DNA of 41,960 nucleotides from Mogibacterium sp. (GTDB taxonomy: Bacteria; Bacillota; Clostridia; Peptostreptococcales; Anaerovoracaceae). The notes under the pieces are model-generated. The model made no database searches and was not told where the DNA came from. It saw only the letters and a program-made list of their open reading frames with translations. Both the position numbers and the translations under genes were made by a program. How positions within the stretch are numbered: the stretch's first letter is position 1; every line of letters starts with the position of its first letter. The DNA is taken from the NCBI GenBank assembly GCA_017431685.1, contig JAFRKO010000015.1, forward strand, positions 1 through 41,960, in the 5' to 3' direction. Positions 1-7,767 of the stretch are shown here, in pieces.

Positions 1-1
1 A

Positions 2-124
2 CTACTTGTCGGTCCCATTAAATCAATCGTCTCACTCCACCGCGGCTTCAAAATCGATATTCGCGCAATGAAAAACTGGGATCCACATATTCTGCAGTTC
101 CCAGTTGATTCTTTTTGCCATTAA
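2..124 (+). CDS. C-terminal fragment of an unidentified protein (cut by window start)
   Basis: An open frame runs from the window edge to a TAA at 122-124 and encodes about 40 residues, ending in WDPHILQFPVDSFCH. A convincing intrinsic terminator follows 10 bases later, which supports a real plus-strand gene ending here. I do not recognise the family. A transposase or another accessory protein is possible but unsupported. The short length leaves a real chance that this frame is open by accident. Confidence 0.35.
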   Translation, partial: LLVGPIKSIVSLHRGFKIDIRAMKNWDPHILQFPVDSFCH

Positions 125-134
125 CTTAATGACA

Positions 135-156
135 TTGGGCAGCAGCCCGGTTTTTT
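135..156 (+). terminator. Intrinsic terminator after the partial left-edge gene
   Basis: The arms TTGGGC and GCCCGG pair (four GC pairs plus two G-T) around the loop AGCA and are followed directly by six T. It ends whatever plus-strand unit enters from the left and insulates the acyl-CoA ligase. Confidence 0.6.
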
Positions 157-174
157 ATTTGACCCACTCCAAAG

Positions 175-292
175 TTGACAATTTGCACAAAATGCCGTAA
201 TTCAGCCATTTACAGCATATTCTGATAGAGGCTCAGCCGCGTTTGTTTTATAATCATAGAAAGCCTATTTCATAACAAGTTATATAAGAGGG
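175..292 (+). promoter_or_regulatory. Candidate promoter region and RBS of the acyl-CoA ligase gene
   Basis: A perfect TTGACA lies at 175-180 but has only a poor -10 at the right distance. A perfect TATAAT lies at 249-254 with no good -35. The second is closer to the gene and is the better guess for the start of transcription. A purine stretch AAGAGGG ending at 292 stands 8 bases before the ATG at 301 and fixes that start. No operator or riboswitch is evident. Confidence 0.35.
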
Positions 293-300
293 TATCGACT

Positions 301-1659
301 ATGTATAGCATATACAGAAAGTATTCATCCTTCGAAGAGCTTGTAAACGACTTCCTGACACGTGACAGCATTGCGATACGCTGCGGCGACATGGCCGGTG
401 ATACCTACGAGGTATTTTACAGGGATTTCGCAGAAATGATCATCTCTGAATCCTTCCATGTGAAAGCTGAATGCAGCACTGTCGAAGTCGTCAGATACGA
501 GCAGACCGTAGATTCACTCGTAGACATCTTCGCCCACGTGTTAGCAGGGTGCGATGTTATCATCGCCGATCCGCGTGTTCCGGAAGGCTTTAACGAGTTC
601 GCCGCAACAGCTGCTGAAGCCGCGAGGCAGGCTCGCGAAAAGCAGCGCGACGAGTTTGGACGCTTAAGAGGCAGAGGCGGAGAAGGAGAGCTTCTTTTCT
701 TTACATCGGGCACCACAAGCAGCTCAAAGATAGTAAGACTCACGTCCGGATCGCTGTGCACCAGCGCATGGAGCGGCCAGAGCATGCTCGCTTGCGGTAA
801 GGACGATGTGATTCTGTCCAACCTGTCTCTGTCACACGCATATGGATTCGTATGCTCCATGTTGTGGGGTCTCGCATATGGCGCAACGGTAGCTCTCGGC
901 AGGGATGTTCACCGTTTTACCGGAGACGCTCTGTTTTTCAGGCCTACAATTATCCCGGCTGTTCCTTCGCAGATCGCCGATATGCTCAATAAAGATGCTT
1001 TGAATCCTGAGCTCCGTGTCGTTCTGATCGGCGGTGCTCCGTGCCCGAAGTTCCTGACCGAACGTCTGAGAGAAAAGGGAATCGATGTATATTTCGGTTA
1101 TGGACTTACGGAAACATCGAGCGGCATCGCGATCAGCCAGGATCTCGACGAGCCTGAAGCCATGTATCCGTGCCCGGGCGCAGACATTCGCATAGAAGAA
1201 GACGGTGAGATCTCCGTTGCAACACCTTGTATGATGCAGGGCTATCTGGGCAGAGAGCCTATGTTTGAGGACGGACGCTTCTATACCGGTGACCTCGGAT
1301 GGTTTGATGAAAAGGGCAGACTTCATCTGAAAGGCCGCAAAAATGACGTGCTGGTTCTTTCTGACGGAGATAAGATCTTCTGTCCGGAATATGAAGAAGC
1401 CCTTGAGCAGATTTGCAGCCTTCCTGACCTGGGGGTGATCCTGAGGGATGGAGAAGCTGTTCTGGTAGCCGGTTCATGCCCTAAGGATCCTGTTATTGCA
1501 GCCGATATAAAGAAAAAGCTTGTAAAGGAAGTCGACAGATTCAACAGGAGCATCCCGCATTCACGTCAGATAAGCGATATCATAATGACGTCGGAACATC
1601 TCCCGCGTACCGTTACCGGAAAGCTGAAAAGATACGAACTTCAGGAACTGTATAAATAA
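301..1659 (+). CDS. AMP-forming acyl-CoA synthetase / class I adenylate-forming ligase
   Basis: Members of this superfamily activate a carboxylic acid with ATP to an acyl-adenylate and usually pass it to CoA. The adenylation signatures are all present: the phosphate-binding motif FFTSGTTSSSK near residue 134, the motif YGLTETSSG near 267, the aspartate motif FYTGDLGW near 327, followed by LKGRKNDV, and the catalytic lysine motif PRTVTGKLKRYEL at the C-terminus. At 452 residues it is shorter than typical 500-550-residue ligases, the saving being in the N-terminal domain. The substrate cannot be read from sequence. It is the only complete gene on this strand and is monocistronic, with its own RBS and terminator. 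A role in supplying an acyl-CoA to the nearby dehydratase is possible but only inferred. A stand-alone adenylation enzyme acting on another acceptor cannot be excluded. Confidence 0.85.
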   Translation: MYSIYRKYSSFEELVNDFLTRDSIAIRCGDMAGDTYEVFYRDFAEMIISESFHVKAECSTVEVVRYEQTVDSLVDIFAHVLAGCDVIIADPRVPEGFNEFAATAAEAARQAREKQRDEFGRLRGRGGEGELLFFTSGTTSSSKIVRLTSGSLCTSAWSGQSMLACGKDDVILSNLSLSHAYGFVCSMLWGLAYGATVALGRDVHRFTGDALFFRPTIIPAVPSQIADMLNKDALNPELRVVLIGGAPCPKFLTERLREKGIDVYFGYGLTETSSGIAISQDLDEPEAMYPCPGADIRIEEDGEISVATPCMMQGYLGREPMFEDGRFYTGDLGWFDEKGRLHLKGRKNDVLVLSDGDKIFCPEYEEALEQICSLPDLGVILRDGEAVLVAGSCPKDPVIAADIKKKLVKEVDRFNRSIPHSRQISDIIMTSEHLPRTVTGKLKRYELQELYK

Positions 1660-1673
1660 GATCACATATACGG

Positions 1674-1701
1674 CAGGCGCTCTCATGAGAGCGCCTGTTT
1701 T
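1674..1701 (+). terminator. Intrinsic terminator of the acyl-CoA ligase gene
   Basis: A perfect 24-base palindrome (12 bp per arm, from CAGGCGCTCTCA) at 1674-1697 begins 15 bases after the stop codon and is followed by TTTTCATTTCATT. In the minus direction the flank is not T-rich, so it mainly serves the plus-strand gene. Confidence 0.8.
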
Positions 1702-1741
1702 CATTTCATTGAATATTATTGAATAGTTTTCTGTATTACAG

Positions 1742-3109
1742 TCACTTTGCCGGCAGCATGCGGTTGCGTGTGCGGATGTATCCGATGACTATGAAGGTCG
1801 CATTGACAGCCCAGCTCACAGGGAAGACTATCATTACAGACAGCCAGGTATGGTAGATCTGAAAGCCTGTAAATACCCATATGATACGCACACCGCAGAC
1901 ACAGATAAGAGTCGTTAGGGCAGGGACCAGCGATTTTCCAAGGCCCCTCATGGCGCCTGACAGATTGTCCATCAGTACGTTCAGTGTTTCGGCGTAAAGA
2001 AGAAGTCTGATCCTCAGCAGACCGGCTTCAATTACCTGCGGCTCGTTTGTGAACAGGCCAAGCAGTGGTCTTGCGAATACAAGAAGCAGCGCGGAGAGCA
2101 CCATAGTGAAGGTCCAGCTGACGATAAGAGTCTTGCGGACGACTTCCCTGCAGCGCGCGTACTTGCCGGCACCGTAGTTCTGACCTACAAAAGTCACCAG
2201 CGTCTGGGTGAATGCATTTACCACAAAGAAGGCGAATATCTCTATATTAAACGCTGCTGATGAAGCGGCCATGTAGTCGGCGCCGAGGCTGTTAATAGCG
2301 GACTGGATGCAGATATTTGAAATGGAGAAGACTGCGCTCTGAAGGCCGGCCGGCATGCCGATCTTCAGTATCGTTATGAGGTCGTCCCTGTCGAGCCGGA
2401 TCTTTGCCACGTTGACATGTATGACACTGTCTTCAGCTCTCAGAAAATGCAGCAGTATCATTGAACTTATAACGTTCGCGAGCACAGTCGCTATTGCGAC
2501 TCCGTCGACATCCATTCCCAGCACCAGAACGAAAAACAGGTTGGCCGCCACGTTAAAGACTCCGCCGATCGTAAGGCAGATGAGCGGAGTCCGCGTATTG
2601 CCGTTGCTCCTGAAAATGGCGGCCTCAAAGTTGTATAGCATAATAAACGGCACGCCGCTGAAGTAGATGCGCAGATAGGTGACTGAATAGTCCCTGACCT
2701 CAGTCGGCACACCCAGAAGGTCTATGATTGGAACGGCTATTATATTGCCGAGCACTGCAACGAATACGCCCGCCAGCAGTGCGAACGCCATGGAGGTCCG
2801 CACCGCGCTCTTTGCCTTCTCGGTCTCCCTTGCTCCGATGTTATGTGAGATCAGCACGTTCGAGCCAACTGAGATCCCCACGAAGAAGTTGACCAGCAGC
2901 GAAACTATCGGTGTGTTGCTGCCTACAGCGGCCATCGCCTCCATGCTTGCAAACTTGCCGACCACAGCTACGTCTGTAGCATTGAAAAGCTGCTGCAGCA
3001 TGCTCGTCAGCATGAGCGGAATGGCAAAAAGAAGGACCTTGTCGACTATGGAGCCAACAGTCAGGTCCGGTTCCGACGGTATTCGCTTTTTCAGAAGTCT
3101 GCTTTCCAT
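1742..3109 (-). CDS. MATE family efflux transporter
   Basis: A polytopic membrane protein of 455 residues, the normal MATE length, with about twelve hydrophobic segments. The N-terminal part reads VDKVLLFAIPLMLTSMLQQL followed by FNATDVAVVGKF and GSNTPIVSLLVNFFVG, the pattern typical of the first MatE half. A second half begins near residue 235 (ILKIGMPAGLQSAVFSISN). Such proteins export cationic drugs or metabolites using a Na+ or H+ gradient; the cargo here is unknown. The ATG at 3109 has no recognisable Shine-Dalgarno sequence (upstream is TTTAAAATATAGACATA), so translation may be weak or the start may differ. The gene lies downstream of the dehydratase operon but is separated from it by a strong terminator. 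Confidence 0.9.
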   Translation of the reverse strand: MESRLLKKRIPSEPDLTVGSIVDKVLLFAIPLMLTSMLQQLFNATDVAVVGKFASMEAMAAVGSNTPIVSLLVNFFVGISVGSNVLISHNIGARETEKAKSAVRTSMAFALLAGVFVAVLGNIIAVPIIDLLGVPTEVRDYSVTYLRIYFSGVPFIMLYNFEAAIFRSNGNTRTPLICLTIGGVFNVAANLFFVLVLGMDVDGVAIATVLANVISSMILLHFLRAEDSVIHVNVAKIRLDRDDLITILKIGMPAGLQSAVFSISNICIQSAINSLGADYMAASSAAFNIEIFAFFVVNAFTQTLVTFVGQNYGAGKYARCREVVRKTLIVSWTFTMVLSALLLVFARPLLGLFTNEPQVIEAGLLRIRLLLYAETLNVLMDNLSGAMRGLGKSLVPALTTLICVCGVRIIWVFTGFQIYHTWLSVMIVFPVSWAVNATFIVIGYIRTRNRMLPAK

Positions 3110-3150
3110 TATGTCTATATTTTAAACCTGTACGGGATGCAATTCCATAG

Positions 3151-3174
3151 AAAAAGGCGCCCCGAAGGGGCGCC
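3151..3174 (-). terminator. Intrinsic terminator of the dehydratase operon
   Basis: On the minus strand an 8-bp all-GC stem (GGCGCCCC with GGGGCGCC, loop TTC) is followed by five T. It lies about 95 bases after the stop codon of the 534-residue dehydratase subunit. Confidence 0.8.
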
Positions 3175-3270
3175 GCTATCAGTTTTCTGACTTCGTATGG
3201 CGGAAATACCGAGTCCATATTTTCAGGATCGCGAAGTATTTTCCGTTCACAGCGAGGATGCAAGCGTCTG

Positions 3271-4875
3271 CTACCACATGTTTTCGTCAGGAATATGTTC
3301 AATAGTCGGGTCAAGCGGTTCTTCGCGCAGCACTGTACGCATGTACTGGCTGAACTCGTCTCGGATCGCCTGCCTTGTGTAGACTCTCGGATCGCAGAGG
3401 TCGTGGCATACCCAGACGACGTGGATGCCTCTCTCGCGGCCCTGCTCCTCGAACATTCCGTGGAGACCGTCGAGAGCCTTGCAGCTCATGTGCTCCCACA
3501 TCATTACCATGTCGGCGTTCATGATCTCGCAGAACTCCCAGAGCTCGTCGACGAGCACTTTGTATCCGCCGTGAGTACGGTTACGCATGATCATGTTCTC
3601 GTTGAGCCACGCCATGTCGAACCATGCCTTCTCTCTGTTCTCAGGAGTATCTTCTTCAGCGATCATGTCGGTATTGACCATCGAAAGCATGTCTGTCAGA
3701 GGCACAACGCCCCAGCAATGCATCATCCAGTAAAGCATGTGGATGTTGTACTGCGGCTGTACACCCCAGACGATACATCTGTGCCTGTACTCAGGGCAGA
3801 TCATGGTCTTTTTCTTGTAGCCCTGCTCAACGAGCTTGCTGATCTTCTTGTCTTTTGGCGGGAAGAGCGGGGATCTGCCGCAGTTGCCCATGTAGTTGGT
3901 GTCATTGTAGAGCGAGAATACCGATCCGACGAACTGCGGATAGTCAGTGCTGTTGTTGTCGAGCCAGAACGCGCGGTGTTTTGTCGCGTCGTTTACTCTG
4001 GCAGCGCTCTCGAAGTAACGCTTCCAGTCCCACTTCTCGTGAGCGTGCTCCTCGATGAACTTAACCGCCTCCTTCATGTCGTTGGCAGCGTATTCCTGAA
4101 CGTCATCCTCCTTGTGGCGGAGCGGCGCGGTCAGCTGGAACGTCGGGATGCCGTACTCGCGCTCGAGCCTGTGAGCGATAACGCCGTTGCCCATGAGTGA
4201 ACCGTCGCAGGTCGTGTTGACCTGAACGGCGCAGCAGCCGAGTACCGCGAAGTCGTCGTCGATCGAGATGCCGGCCTCGGCTTCAGGCATCGGGCAGACA
4301 TCGCCCGGAAGACCGAACTCCTGCGCAACGTCGAGATAGTGTGTAGTCGAATTCTGAGTCAGCAGGTTGGCGACAAACATGGTCGGGACCTCTCTGAGGA
4401 TAGCTGTCGTATCCTTGAATCCCATCATGAACGCTGTCATCGCGTTCTCGTCTGTCAGCACACATGTGTCAGAGAACTTCTTATTATTTCCTGTGCGTCT
4501 GTCGCCCTTGAAGATGTTGTCCATCGTCTTGGCTACGTCGTAGATGACGAAGTTCATGGCAGTGTGCGTAATGCGCAGCGGCTCGTCTCTGAGTCCGAGC
4601 GTGAACTTGTCCATCATATAAGGAACAGCCAGATAGTTGGCCATCCATCTGTAGCGGAACATCGCCTTGATGTTGCGAGGCTTCGAGATGAATCTCGCGA
4701 GTATGGACATGATGTAGAGCCATCTCGAATAATCGTAGAGCGTGTCCTTTACGCCTCTCCACTCACGGCGGACGAAGACCTTGGTCTTGCCGTTGGTAGG
4801 GTAGAGCTTGCCCAGCGTCTGGTCGCCTTTTTTCTTTTTAGGGTTAGTGATCTTCTTGACCGTTTTGAATGCCAT
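3271..4875 (-). CDS. 2-hydroxyacyl-CoA dehydratase family subunit (large, 534 aa)
   Basis: It belongs to the 2-hydroxyacyl-CoA dehydratase / benzoyl-CoA reductase family, whose paired subunits hold 4Fe-4S clusters and remove water from (R)-2-hydroxyacyl-CoA by a ketyl-radical mechanism in amino-acid-fermenting anaerobes. Family features include a C-terminal half ending in MMWEHMSCKALDG with a candidate cluster cysteine near residue 461, then a sequence on intermediate filaments of the fold (GIHVVWVCHDLCDPRVYTR). Other cysteines suitable as ligands occur in LGCCAVQVNTTC. It is longer than most subunits (about 370-480 residues), with a basic N-terminal extension of roughly 50 residues. The ATG overlaps the stop of the upstream subunit by one base (TAATG), so the two are translationally coupled, and GGGAGGTGAG provides the RBS. 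The substrate cannot be assigned. Confidence 0.85.
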   Translation of the reverse strand: MAFKTVKKITNPKKKKGDQTLGKLYPTNGKTKVFVRREWRGVKDTLYDYSRWLYIMSILARFISKPRNIKAMFRYRWMANYLAVPYMMDKFTLGLRDEPLRITHTAMNFVIYDVAKTMDNIFKGDRRTGNNKKFSDTCVLTDENAMTAFMMGFKDTTAILREVPTMFVANLLTQNSTTHYLDVAQEFGLPGDVCPMPEAEAGISIDDDFAVLGCCAVQVNTTCDGSLMGNGVIAHRLEREYGIPTFQLTAPLRHKEDDVQEYAANDMKEAVKFIEEHAHEKWDWKRYFESAARVNDATKHRAFWLDNNSTDYPQFVGSVFSLYNDTNYMGNCGRSPLFPPKDKKISKLVEQGYKKKTMICPEYRHRCIVWGVQPQYNIHMLYWMMHCWGVVPLTDMLSMVNTDMIAEEDTPENREKAWFDMAWLNENMIMRNRTHGGYKVLVDELWEFCEIMNADMVMMWEHMSCKALDGLHGMFEEQGRERGIHVVWVCHDLCDPRVYTRQAIRDEFSQYMRTVLREEPLDPTIEHIPDENMW

Positions 4876-6077
4876 TACTTCTCACCTCCCTGCAGTTTCT
4901 TTATCTCAATGCTTTCAATGAATGCCTGTACACGAGTACGCATCTGGCCTGCGCCGGCGTTGATGTTGTACGGTCTGTCTACGGAGAGCACCGGGAATCC
5001 GTAATCCTCTCTAAGCATGTGCGATCCCAGCATGCGCTCGTAAGCCCACGGGTCGCAGAACTTGACCTGCTCGTAAATAATGCCGTCCGCCTTGTACTCC
5101 TTCGCGAGGTCGTTGACGTATTTTTTACGGCCGTAGACCTTCTCCATGTTCATCGTACGCGGGCACTGGCTCGCCATTGTATAGTGGCGGCAGATCTGCG
5201 TAAGAACGTCGTCTTCCGAATCAGGATCGATCTCGATCGGTTCTCTGCCAGGGAACGATCCGAAGCAGAATCTATCTGCGCATACGTAAGTGCCGCACTC
5301 TTCTATCAGCTTGATCATGCCGATATCGTCGATCTCGGAACCGACCACCAGCACACGCGCCCGCCACTTCCTGCCATCAGGCTCCCTGGTCCTGATTTCT
5401 TCGAGAGTCTCTCTCAGCTTGTCGATGAGCAGATACTTCGGCGCGAGATATGTTGCCAGCGTGATCACGTGGAACTCGTAGCCTGTGATGCGTGGATCGT
5501 CCTCTTTGCGGAATTCACCGATCTCGCGGATGAGTCTGCAGACCTCATTGTGCTCCTCGACCGCTTTGAGCATGGCCTCTTCGGATATGTCGATGCCATA
5601 TGCGTCGTGCAGTGGCTTCAGAATGTGGTTCTGGCTCTGAAGCTTCAGGAGCGCGACGCCGTTTTCGGTCGCCTTCATAGGTATCTCCATGAACTGGTAG
5701 AAGAACTTATCCTTGCCCTCGTCCATGGTATGCAGCAGCTCCATATTCTCGGCGGCGCGGTTCATCATTGTGCAGCCGTCCGCCGCGATCAGGCAGTCCG
5801 CAAAATTGAAGCCCCCTTCGATAGCTCTCTCCAGCAGGGCCCTGCTCGTCTCGCACAGAAAGCTCGTCATGTAATACGTAGCGATGTCGAGCGAGCCGGT
5901 ATTAGGCGCAAAAAGACGAACCGAGAACGCGTTGCCAAGGTTCATAAGAGGTTCCGGTATGTTCTCGCATGTAAACGCTGCGCAGATTTTGCCGTCCTTT
6001 TTGGCCTGTTCGATCAGTTCGTTGTTTGCATTCTGCAGGAGGTTTTCAAAATACAAAAGATGCTTGAGGTCTTTCAT
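4875..6077 (-). CDS. 2-hydroxyacyl-CoA dehydratase family subunit (400 aa)
   Basis: This is the partner subunit of the same radical dehydratase. It has the usual length and two Rossmann-like halves: the first carries FTCENIPEPLMNLGN and ADGCTMMNR, the second carries WRARVLVVGSEIDD, and the C-terminus has EQVKFCDPWAYE (cysteine near 339) and ends in RTRVQAFIESIE, the family's closing helix. I place the start at the ATG at 6077 because GAGGAG stands 6 bases before it; a TTG two codons upstream is too close to that RBS. The enzyme needs an ATP-dependent one-electron activator (HgdC/FldI type). None is encoded here, so it must come from elsewhere in the genome. The pair forms a two-gene operon with its own promoter and terminator. 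Confidence 0.85.
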   Translation of the reverse strand: MKDLKHLLYFENLLQNANNELIEQAKKDGKICAAFTCENIPEPLMNLGNAFSVRLFAPNTGSLDIATYYMTSFLCETSRALLERAIEGGFNFADCLIAADGCTMMNRAAENMELLHTMDEGKDKFFYQFMEIPMKATENGVALLKLQSQNHILKPLHDAYGIDISEEAMLKAVEEHNEVCRLIREIGEFRKEDDPRITGYEFHVITLATYLAPKYLLIDKLRETLEEIRTREPDGRKWRARVLVVGSEIDDIGMIKLIEECGTYVCADRFCFGSFPGREPIEIDPDSEDDVLTQICRHYTMASQCPRTMNMEKVYGRKKYVNDLAKEYKADGIIYEQVKFCDPWAYERMLGSHMLREDYGFPVLSVDRPYNINAGAGQMRTRVQAFIESIEIKKLQGGEK

Positions 6078-6201
6078 ATACAACTCCTCTTGTTTTTAAA
6101 TATAAAAAAATATCCCTCTCAGGACCGCTCCGGTAAAGTGCTCTCAAAGCAGGTTTTCCACGGGGCACCATAATGCCGGATTCAGTTTCCCTCTCGATAA
6201 A

Positions 6202-6231
6202 ATATTAACCCTAGCACGGGGTTATTGGCAA
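6202..6231 (-). promoter_or_regulatory. Probable promoter of the dehydratase operon, with about 115 nt leader
   Basis: On the minus strand TTGCCA (6226-6231) and TAATAT (6202-6207) are 18 bases apart. The transcribed leader down to 6078 contains several short dyads (ACCG/CGGT around CTC, GGCA/TGCC, GTGC/GCAC) and the words GAGAGGGA twice. I compared it with the conserved cores of the SAM, glycine, cobalamin, guanidine, lysine and T-box leaders that I know and found no match. No open frame of note is present. Confidence 0.4.
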
Positions 6232-6270
6232 GATTTTATAAAGTGCATATTGTATTTTTGAATTTTATAA

Positions 6271-6308
6271 AAACAGTCCGGATGAGAACGTTCTCATCCG
6301 GACTGTTT
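6271..6308 (-). terminator. Perfect 38-bp palindrome serving as terminator of the aldo/keto reductase operon
   Basis: The sequence is a perfect palindrome of 19 bp per arm with no unpaired centre; the arms begin AAACAGTCCGGATGAGAAC. It starts 5 bases after the reductase stop codon. On the minus strand it is followed by TTATAAAATTC, so the T-tract is provided by the end of the arm plus that sequence. The centre GAACGTTC is part of the stem, not an operator. Confidence 0.75.
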
Positions 6309-6313
6309 ATTCT

Positions 6314-7453
6314 TTACTTTAATAAGGCTGCGAACTTTGCCATGGTGCCCGGTATGTCGATCTGCTGCGGACAGACTGCCGCGCAGGCTCCGCATCCGAT
6401 ACATGCCGACGGGAGCTTGCTCTCGTCGAGCGCGGCGAGCGCCATAGGAGCAATGAATCCGCCTTCGCTGTATGCGTGCTCATTGTAGAGCGCGAGCAGC
6501 CTCGGGATGTTGAGCTCTTTAGGGCACTTCGTTGTGCAGTATCTGCAGGCAGTGCACGGTACTGTGCCCGCATTCTTGCCTGTAGTGTCGAAATGTGCGG
6601 CTGTCAGCAGGGTCGCGATTTCGTCGTCGCTGAGCTCCTTCTTTTCACTGAAGAAATCGATGTTCTGCTTCAGCTGCTCAAAATTCGACATTCCGGAAAG
6701 TATCATGGTGACTCCCGGTACAGACTGGACAAATCCGAACGCCCAGTTTGCCGGTGTGTAATCAGGACTGCTCTTCGCGAGAAGCTTTTCTCCGCCGAGG
6801 CACGACTGTGCGAGCTTGCCTCCGCGCAGCGGTTCCATTACCCAGATAGGAATGCCGATGTTGTTGAGCTCTTCGACCTTGTCCTTTGCGTTCTGGAACT
6901 CAAAATCCAGATAATTCAGCTGAATCTGGCAGAACTCTATATGCCTGTGGTTCTTCATTATGAAGCGGTGCATCGTCTCCTGGCTGCCGTGGCAGGAGAA
7001 ACCGAGGTGGCGGATCTTGCCTTCCTCTTTCATCTTCAGGAGAAACTCTGTAAGGCCAGTGCTGTCGTCCAGATACTTGTCGATATTCAGCTCGCACACA
7101 TTGTGGTATAGATAGAAGTCAAAATAGTCAGTCCTGCACTTCTCGAGCTGCTTCTCGAATATCTCCTCGTGCTTGCCGAAATTGGAAAGATCGTAGCCCG
7201 GGAACTTGCTTGCAAGATAGTAGCTGCGCCTGTCGTATTTCGACAGAGCTTCCCCGACGACGGTCTCGCTGTTTCCCGCATGATAGCCCCAAGCTGTGTC
7301 GTAGTAGTTGATGCCGTTCGCCATAGCGTAGTCGACCATCTCCTGAACAGCCTGCGGATCAGGTCTGGAGTCATCACCGTCGATGCACGGCAGACGCATG
7401 CAGCCGAGTCCCAGACCCGAAAGTTTAATATCCTGAAAATCGTTATAATACAT
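6314..7453 (-). CDS. Aldo/keto reductase with C-terminal 2x[4Fe-4S] ferredoxin domain
   Basis: Residues 1 to about 290 form an aldo/keto reductase barrel: YYDTAWGYHAGNSE carries the catalytic Asp and Tyr, LASKFPGYD the Lys, and YLYHNV the His. Near residues 301 and 354 two clusters CX2CX2CX3CP (CTACRYCTTKCP and CIGCGACAAVCP) make a bacterial ferredoxin-like domain. This architecture is common in anaerobic Firmicutes and suggests electron exchange between ferredoxin and a carbonyl/alcohol pair; the substrate is unknown. An RBS AAGGAAGG precedes the ATG. It is the last gene of a FMN reductase - CooT - reductase unit, which ends at the palindromic terminator. Confidence 0.9.
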   Translation of the reverse strand: MYYNDFQDIKLSGLGLGCMRLPCIDGDDSRPDPQAVQEMVDYAMANGINYYDTAWGYHAGNSETVVGEALSKYDRRSYYLASKFPGYDLSNFGKHEEIFEKQLEKCRTDYFDFYLYHNVCELNIDKYLDDSTGLTEFLLKMKEEGKIRHLGFSCHGSQETMHRFIMKNHRHIEFCQIQLNYLDFEFQNAKDKVEELNNIGIPIWVMEPLRGGKLAQSCLGGEKLLAKSSPDYTPANWAFGFVQSVPGVTMILSGMSNFEQLKQNIDFFSEKKELSDDEIATLLTAAHFDTTGKNAGTVPCTACRYCTTKCPKELNIPRLLALYNEHAYSEGGFIAPMALAALDESKLPSACIGCGACAAVCPQQIDIPGTMAKFAALLK

Positions 7454-7476
7454 GTTTTTTCCTTCCTTAGTGAGCC

Positions 7477-7521
7477 TTGATCATATGTTGACGCGAGCGT
7501 TGCGCAGAGGCATATGATCAA
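7477..7521. repeat. Inverted repeat between cooT-like gene and aldo/keto reductase
   Basis: Perfect 11-bp arms TTGATCATATG (7477-7487) and CATATGATCAA (7511-7521) enclose a 23-base GC-rich loop. The right arm contains the stop codon of the CooT-like gene. There is no T-run, so it is not a terminator for the minus strand; it could be an RNA stability or processing element. The loop holds 15 bases, GCGAGCGTTGCGCAG (7493-7507), that recur exactly inside the folded element near 13526-13540. Confidence 0.6.
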
Positions 7522-7706
7522 AGATCCTTTACGATAACGTAGTTGTCCATCAGATCAACCTTTTCGAGAGTTCCATCGAAAGTCGTACGGATACCCATGA
7601 GATCGGTGAAAATGATCTTTCCGCCGTCCACCCTGATGTCCGCTACATTTCTTGCCAGCAGATTTGCATCGCTGACCTCATTCCTGTACACCATTGAAAG
7701 ACACAT
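7518..7706 (-). CDS. CooT family nickel-binding protein
   Basis: A 62-residue protein that starts MCLSMVYRNEV. CooT of Rhodospirillum rubrum is a small homodimeric Ni(II)-binding protein whose ligand is the N-terminal Cys2, and Cys2 is present here. The remainder (VADIRVDGGKIIFTDLMGIR and a C-terminal VDLMDNYVIVKDL) fits the small beta-barrel of the family in length and pattern. The true CooT works in CO dehydrogenase maturation, but most anaerobe homologues have no CODH nearby and their role is unknown. It sits between an FMN reductase and an Fe-S aldo/keto reductase in the same orientation, with a 61-base gap upstream containing AGGAGGGA as RBS. Confidence 0.8.
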   Translation of the reverse strand: MCLSMVYRNEVSDANLLARNVADIRVDGGKIIFTDLMGIRTTFDGTLEKVDLMDNYVIVKDL

Positions 7707-7767
7707 TTGCTGTCCCTCCTTTATATCTCTTATCGCTTATCAATACTGCTTTTGTCCTGCAGAAGCA

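Noticed and set aside
3295..4200. Plus-strand open frame of 301 codons opposite the large dehydratase subunit
   Set aside because: Shadow frame created by GC-rich third positions of the real gene.
5461..5476. Partial parS-like CACGTGGAAC
   Set aside because: Only one half fits, the other half mismatches at five positions, and it lies in a coding region.
4869..6173. Plus-strand open frame of 434 codons opposite the dehydratase subunit
   Set aside because: Antisense shadow of a clear dehydratase gene; no RBS and no recognisable domain.
6078..6230. Known riboswitch or T-box before the dehydratase operon
   Set aside because: None of the conserved cores I know (SAM, glycine, cobalamin, guanidine, lysine, T-box) is present; kept only as an unexplained leader.
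6281..6298. GAACGTTC as a LexA-type site
   Set aside because: It is the centre of the perfect terminator palindrome and lacks the 4-base spacer.
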